From an uncultured Clostridia bacterium (GTDB lineage Bacteria; Bacillota; Clostridia; Oscillospirales; Acutalibacteraceae): a stretch of DNA of 8,174 bases. The notes under the pieces were generated by a model that searched no databases, was not told where the DNA came from, and worked only from the letters and a program-made list of their open reading frames with translations. The translations under genes and the position numbers were made by a program. The stretch lies in contig CAMMKL010000094.1 in assembly GCA_946497265.1 (NCBI GenBank), forward strand, positions 1-8,174, written 5' to 3'. Positions 6,426-8,174 of the stretch are shown one piece after another (position 1 is the first letter of the stretch; each line of letters begins with the position of its first letter).

Positions 6426-6455
6426 AAGAGCCGGGGCAAGCTTGCTCCGGCTCTT
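6426..6455 (-). terminator. Hairpin between pilin and sortases, possible attenuator
   Basis: AAGAGCCGG (minus strand 6455-6447) pairs with CCGGCTCTT (6434-6426) and the self-complementary GCAAGCTTGC fills the middle, with one A/C mismatch (G-U on the plus strand). The minus-strand tail is ATGTGTTTTAAAAGGG, which has only TTTT a few bases away, so termination should be partial. This would let some transcription pass into the sortase genes, giving more pilin than enzyme. Confidence 0.6.
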
Positions 6456-6493
6456 TACTTGTGATCAGAACATGCGGTTAGAGCTTATACTGC

Positions 6494-8113
6494 TTATTTC
6501 GCAGCCTTTCTTCTCTTCAGGTTCAGGACAACCAGCAGTACGCCGCCCGCCATCAGCACAACGCCGACCGCAGTAAACATAATGGTGCCCATGCCGCCGG
6601 TTACAGGCAGTTCGAAGTCTGTAGTGGCGTTCACCAGGGTCATGTTCAGAACTTTTCCGTTGATTACAACACTTCCGGCCTTGATCGTGGTACCGGTTGC
6701 ACCCGTGGTGGTATCATCCAAAATACCGTCGCTCTTACCGTCGGCAGCACCCTCGGCATCCGTCAGGATGATGGTGGTTACGGGGTTCTGAGGCAGGTTG
6801 TATCCGCCCGGGGCCTTGGTTTGTTTCAGGTAGTAGGTGCCGTCGCCCAGACCTTGCAGCTTCAACATACCGTTGGCATCCGTTACCAGAGCAGCCGCAG
6901 CAGACCCTTCCTGAGCAGCGGTCGCCTTGGCGTACACGCCGTTAGCGCCAACGAATTTAATTTCATCCGTGCAATTCGCATCCGAATACAGCTTAAATTC
7001 TGCACCGGCAAGTTTCGCATCTTCGTTGCCAATCTTTGTCACAGCGATACCGTAAGTATAGGCTTTCGTATCCGGGCCAGGTTTCTTATCATAGCTGCCC
7101 TTGTCATACGGGTTATTATTGACGCCCGTATAAACGCTGTTGCCCAACGAATCCTGTGCAAACGCATTTTCATTTACCGTTGCGCTGTAAGTAAGGTATA
7201 CGCGGGTAGCGCCATTCGCGGCAGCCTTCAGCTTATCGTAGTTGAAGGAAAGCCTAAAGGTTTCGCCCTCAATATCCGAAGTCGCGATCGAATAGCAGTT
7301 GGTAGGCACTTCCAGGGTGTGATCCTCGTCGAAGTACACTTTAATATTGTTGTTAAAGGTGAGGCCCGCCGTCATCGTATCGCCGATCACAAAGCGCTTT
7401 GCAGTAGCGTCGGACGGATAAGAGGGGATCAGAGCGTTTACTTCATAAGGAATCACGTCGCCGATCGATACGGAATCGTCATCGCCTACGATTTCCTTTT
7501 TGGTGTCATCCGGGCTGCCCTTGATGCTGACAGCAGCGTTGTTGAGTTCCCAGTAGTTTTCTTCGCCATTCCACTTCGGGAACAGGGTAGCGGTCGCGGG
7601 AGCATAAGTAGAATCGCCTTCCGCCTGCGGAACGATCAGATACTGGCCCATCGGAACATCGGAGATGGTCACATTGTAGGTCGTTTCGCTCAAGCTGGGA
7701 GTGTAAGCAGCTGTGATGGTAATGGTGCTATCCGCAATCGCAGCAGCCATAGCCTTATAAAAAGCGGTCAAATCTGCAGCGTCTGCTTGGCTGAACGCCT
7801 TGGTAACGGCATTGCCATTGTTGGCGTCAATGTAAGTAGCATAGTTTGTGTTCACCCAGCCTGCAACAGCTTCATTCCAGGTGTAAACAGGTTCTTTCGG
7901 CTGGACAGAATCAGCATCCATATTCACATCAATGATCTTATAGATGTTCAGATCCAAGCCCGCATCGGTCTCAATACCTTGAATGGTAATAGAGCCGGTC
8001 TGATTCGCGGATGTAATCGGAGCCGCGAATGCGCTTGTACCCATGGCAACGGTGAGCGCCAATGCGAGGCAGAACGCCAGAAGCCGTGAGAACATGGTTT
8101 TCTTTGTCTTCAT
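6494..8113 (-). CDS. LPXTG-anchored pilin backbone subunit (SpaA/CnaB-type)
   Basis: The 539-residue surface protein has a signal peptide (1-31, KTKK start and TSAFAA cleavage region), an N-terminal pilin domain (about 38-200), a D2-type isopeptide domain (about 203-347, with KKEIV, VSIGDVIPYEV, GDTMTAGLTF and NNNPYDKG), a CnaB domain (about 352-498), and a C-terminal sorting signal: LPVTG (502-506), membrane helix (about 509-531) and basic tail KRRKAAK. In the CnaB domain K360 and N495 are placed for the usual Lys-Asn bond, but the E-box reads YYLKQTKAPGGY, with Q431 where the catalytic Glu normally sits. K198 (VSIKGSP), at the domain 1/2 border, is my best candidate for the lysine used in polymerisation; K180 (LFPKWN) is an alternative. 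ATG 8113 follows AAAGGGG by 10 bases. It is the first visible gene of the pilus operon, with two class C sortases downstream. Size and domains suit a shaft pilin, but a minor tip or base pilin is not excluded. Confidence 0.93.
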   Translation of the reverse strand: MKTKKTMFSRLLAFCLALALTVAMGTSAFAAPITSANQTGSITIQGIETDAGLDLNIYKIIDVNMDADSVQPKEPVYTWNEAVAGWVNTNYATYIDANNGNAVTKAFSQADAADLTAFYKAMAAAIADSTITITAAYTPSLSETTYNVTISDVPMGQYLIVPQAEGDSTYAPATATLFPKWNGEENYWELNNAAVSIKGSPDDTKKEIVGDDDSVSIGDVIPYEVNALIPSYPSDATAKRFVIGDTMTAGLTFNNNIKVYFDEDHTLEVPTNCYSIATSDIEGETFRLSFNYDKLKAAANGATRVYLTYSATVNENAFAQDSLGNSVYTGVNNNPYDKGSYDKKPGPDTKAYTYGIAVTKIGNEDAKLAGAEFKLYSDANCTDEIKFVGANGVYAKATAAQEGSAAAALVTDANGMLKLQGLGDGTYYLKQTKAPGGYNLPQNPVTTIILTDAEGAADGKSDGILDDTTTGATGTTIKAGSVVINGKVLNMTLVNATTDFELPVTGGMGTIMFTAVGVVLMAGGVLLVVLNLKRRKAAK

Positions 8114-8129
8114 TTTGTTTTTACCCCTT

Positions 8130-8144
8130 TCTCAGTTTCTGAGA
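8130..8144 (-). promoter_or_regulatory. Small hairpin at the pilin ribosome site
   Basis: TCTCAG and CTGAGA form a 6-bp stem around a 3-base loop immediately 5' of, and touching, the AAAGGGG ribosome site of the pilin gene. The CTGAGAAA string occurs twice in the leader (near 8166-8159 and 8143-8136 on the minus strand). It may affect translation or mRNA stability. No promoter for the operon is visible before the window ends. Confidence 0.4.
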
Positions 8145-8174
8145 GATTTTTTGAATATTTCTCAGGGCAGCGGA

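Noticed and set aside
6821..8089. Long open frame (422 codons) on the plus strand
   Set aside because: It is exactly antisense to the pilin gene, has no recognisable domain or ribosome site, and reflects the codon composition of the real gene.
1..8174. CRISPR array, prophage or defence genes
   Set aside because: No regularly spaced direct repeats and no phage, restriction or toxin-antitoxin signatures were seen.

Overview
The window looks like chromosomal DNA of a Gram-positive anaerobe, most likely a gut Clostridia (Oscillospiraceae/Ruminococcaceae-like) bacterium. The pointers are strong AGGAGG-type ribosome sites, consensus sigma-A promoters, a tRNA gene that encodes its own CCA, the Firmicutes-type (class II) GalT, and an LPXTG pilin with class C sortases. 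Genus assignment is inference; nothing in the window fixes it.

Layout. (1) 1-917, minus strand: 5' part of an exported calcineurin-like metallophosphoesterase, cut by the window edge. (2) 918-1423: about 500 bases without a convincing gene; it holds a row of hairpins including a perfect 24-bp inverted repeat (1278-1337) and an intrinsic terminator (1338-1365). (3) 1424-1499, minus strand: tRNA-Pro(UGG) with a textbook promoter at 1530-1558. (4) 1631-3949, plus strand: promoter, a stand-alone left-handed beta-helix GlmU-like acyltransferase domain protein, class II galT, and a terminator. (5) 4062-4661, plus strand: YihX-like HAD phosphatase, ending at a bidirectional terminator (4688-4730) shared with the convergent operon. 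(6) 4791-8113, minus strand: a sortase-assembled pilus operon transcribed pilin -> class C sortase with C-terminal anchor -> second class C sortase without it. The two sortase genes overlap by 14 bases.

How the genes may work together. The plus-strand block is themed on hexose 1-phosphates: GalT exchanges UMP between UDP-glucose and galactose 1-phosphate, the beta-helix protein resembles the sugar-1-phosphate acetyltransferase half of GlmU, and the HAD protein resembles glucose-1-phosphate phosphatase. The minus-strand block makes a surface pilus: the LPVTG pilin is exported and polymerised by class C sortases; a housekeeping sortase that would attach the fibre to the wall is not in the window.

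No CRISPR array, insertion sequence, prophage or clearly new system was found. The most interesting details are the tandem class C sortases serving one visible pilin, a Gln in place of the catalytic Glu in the pilin's CnaB E-box, the 24-bp palindrome behind the tRNA terminator, a 10-A run in the spacer of the galT operon promoter, and hairpins placed before the pilin and between pilin and sortases.
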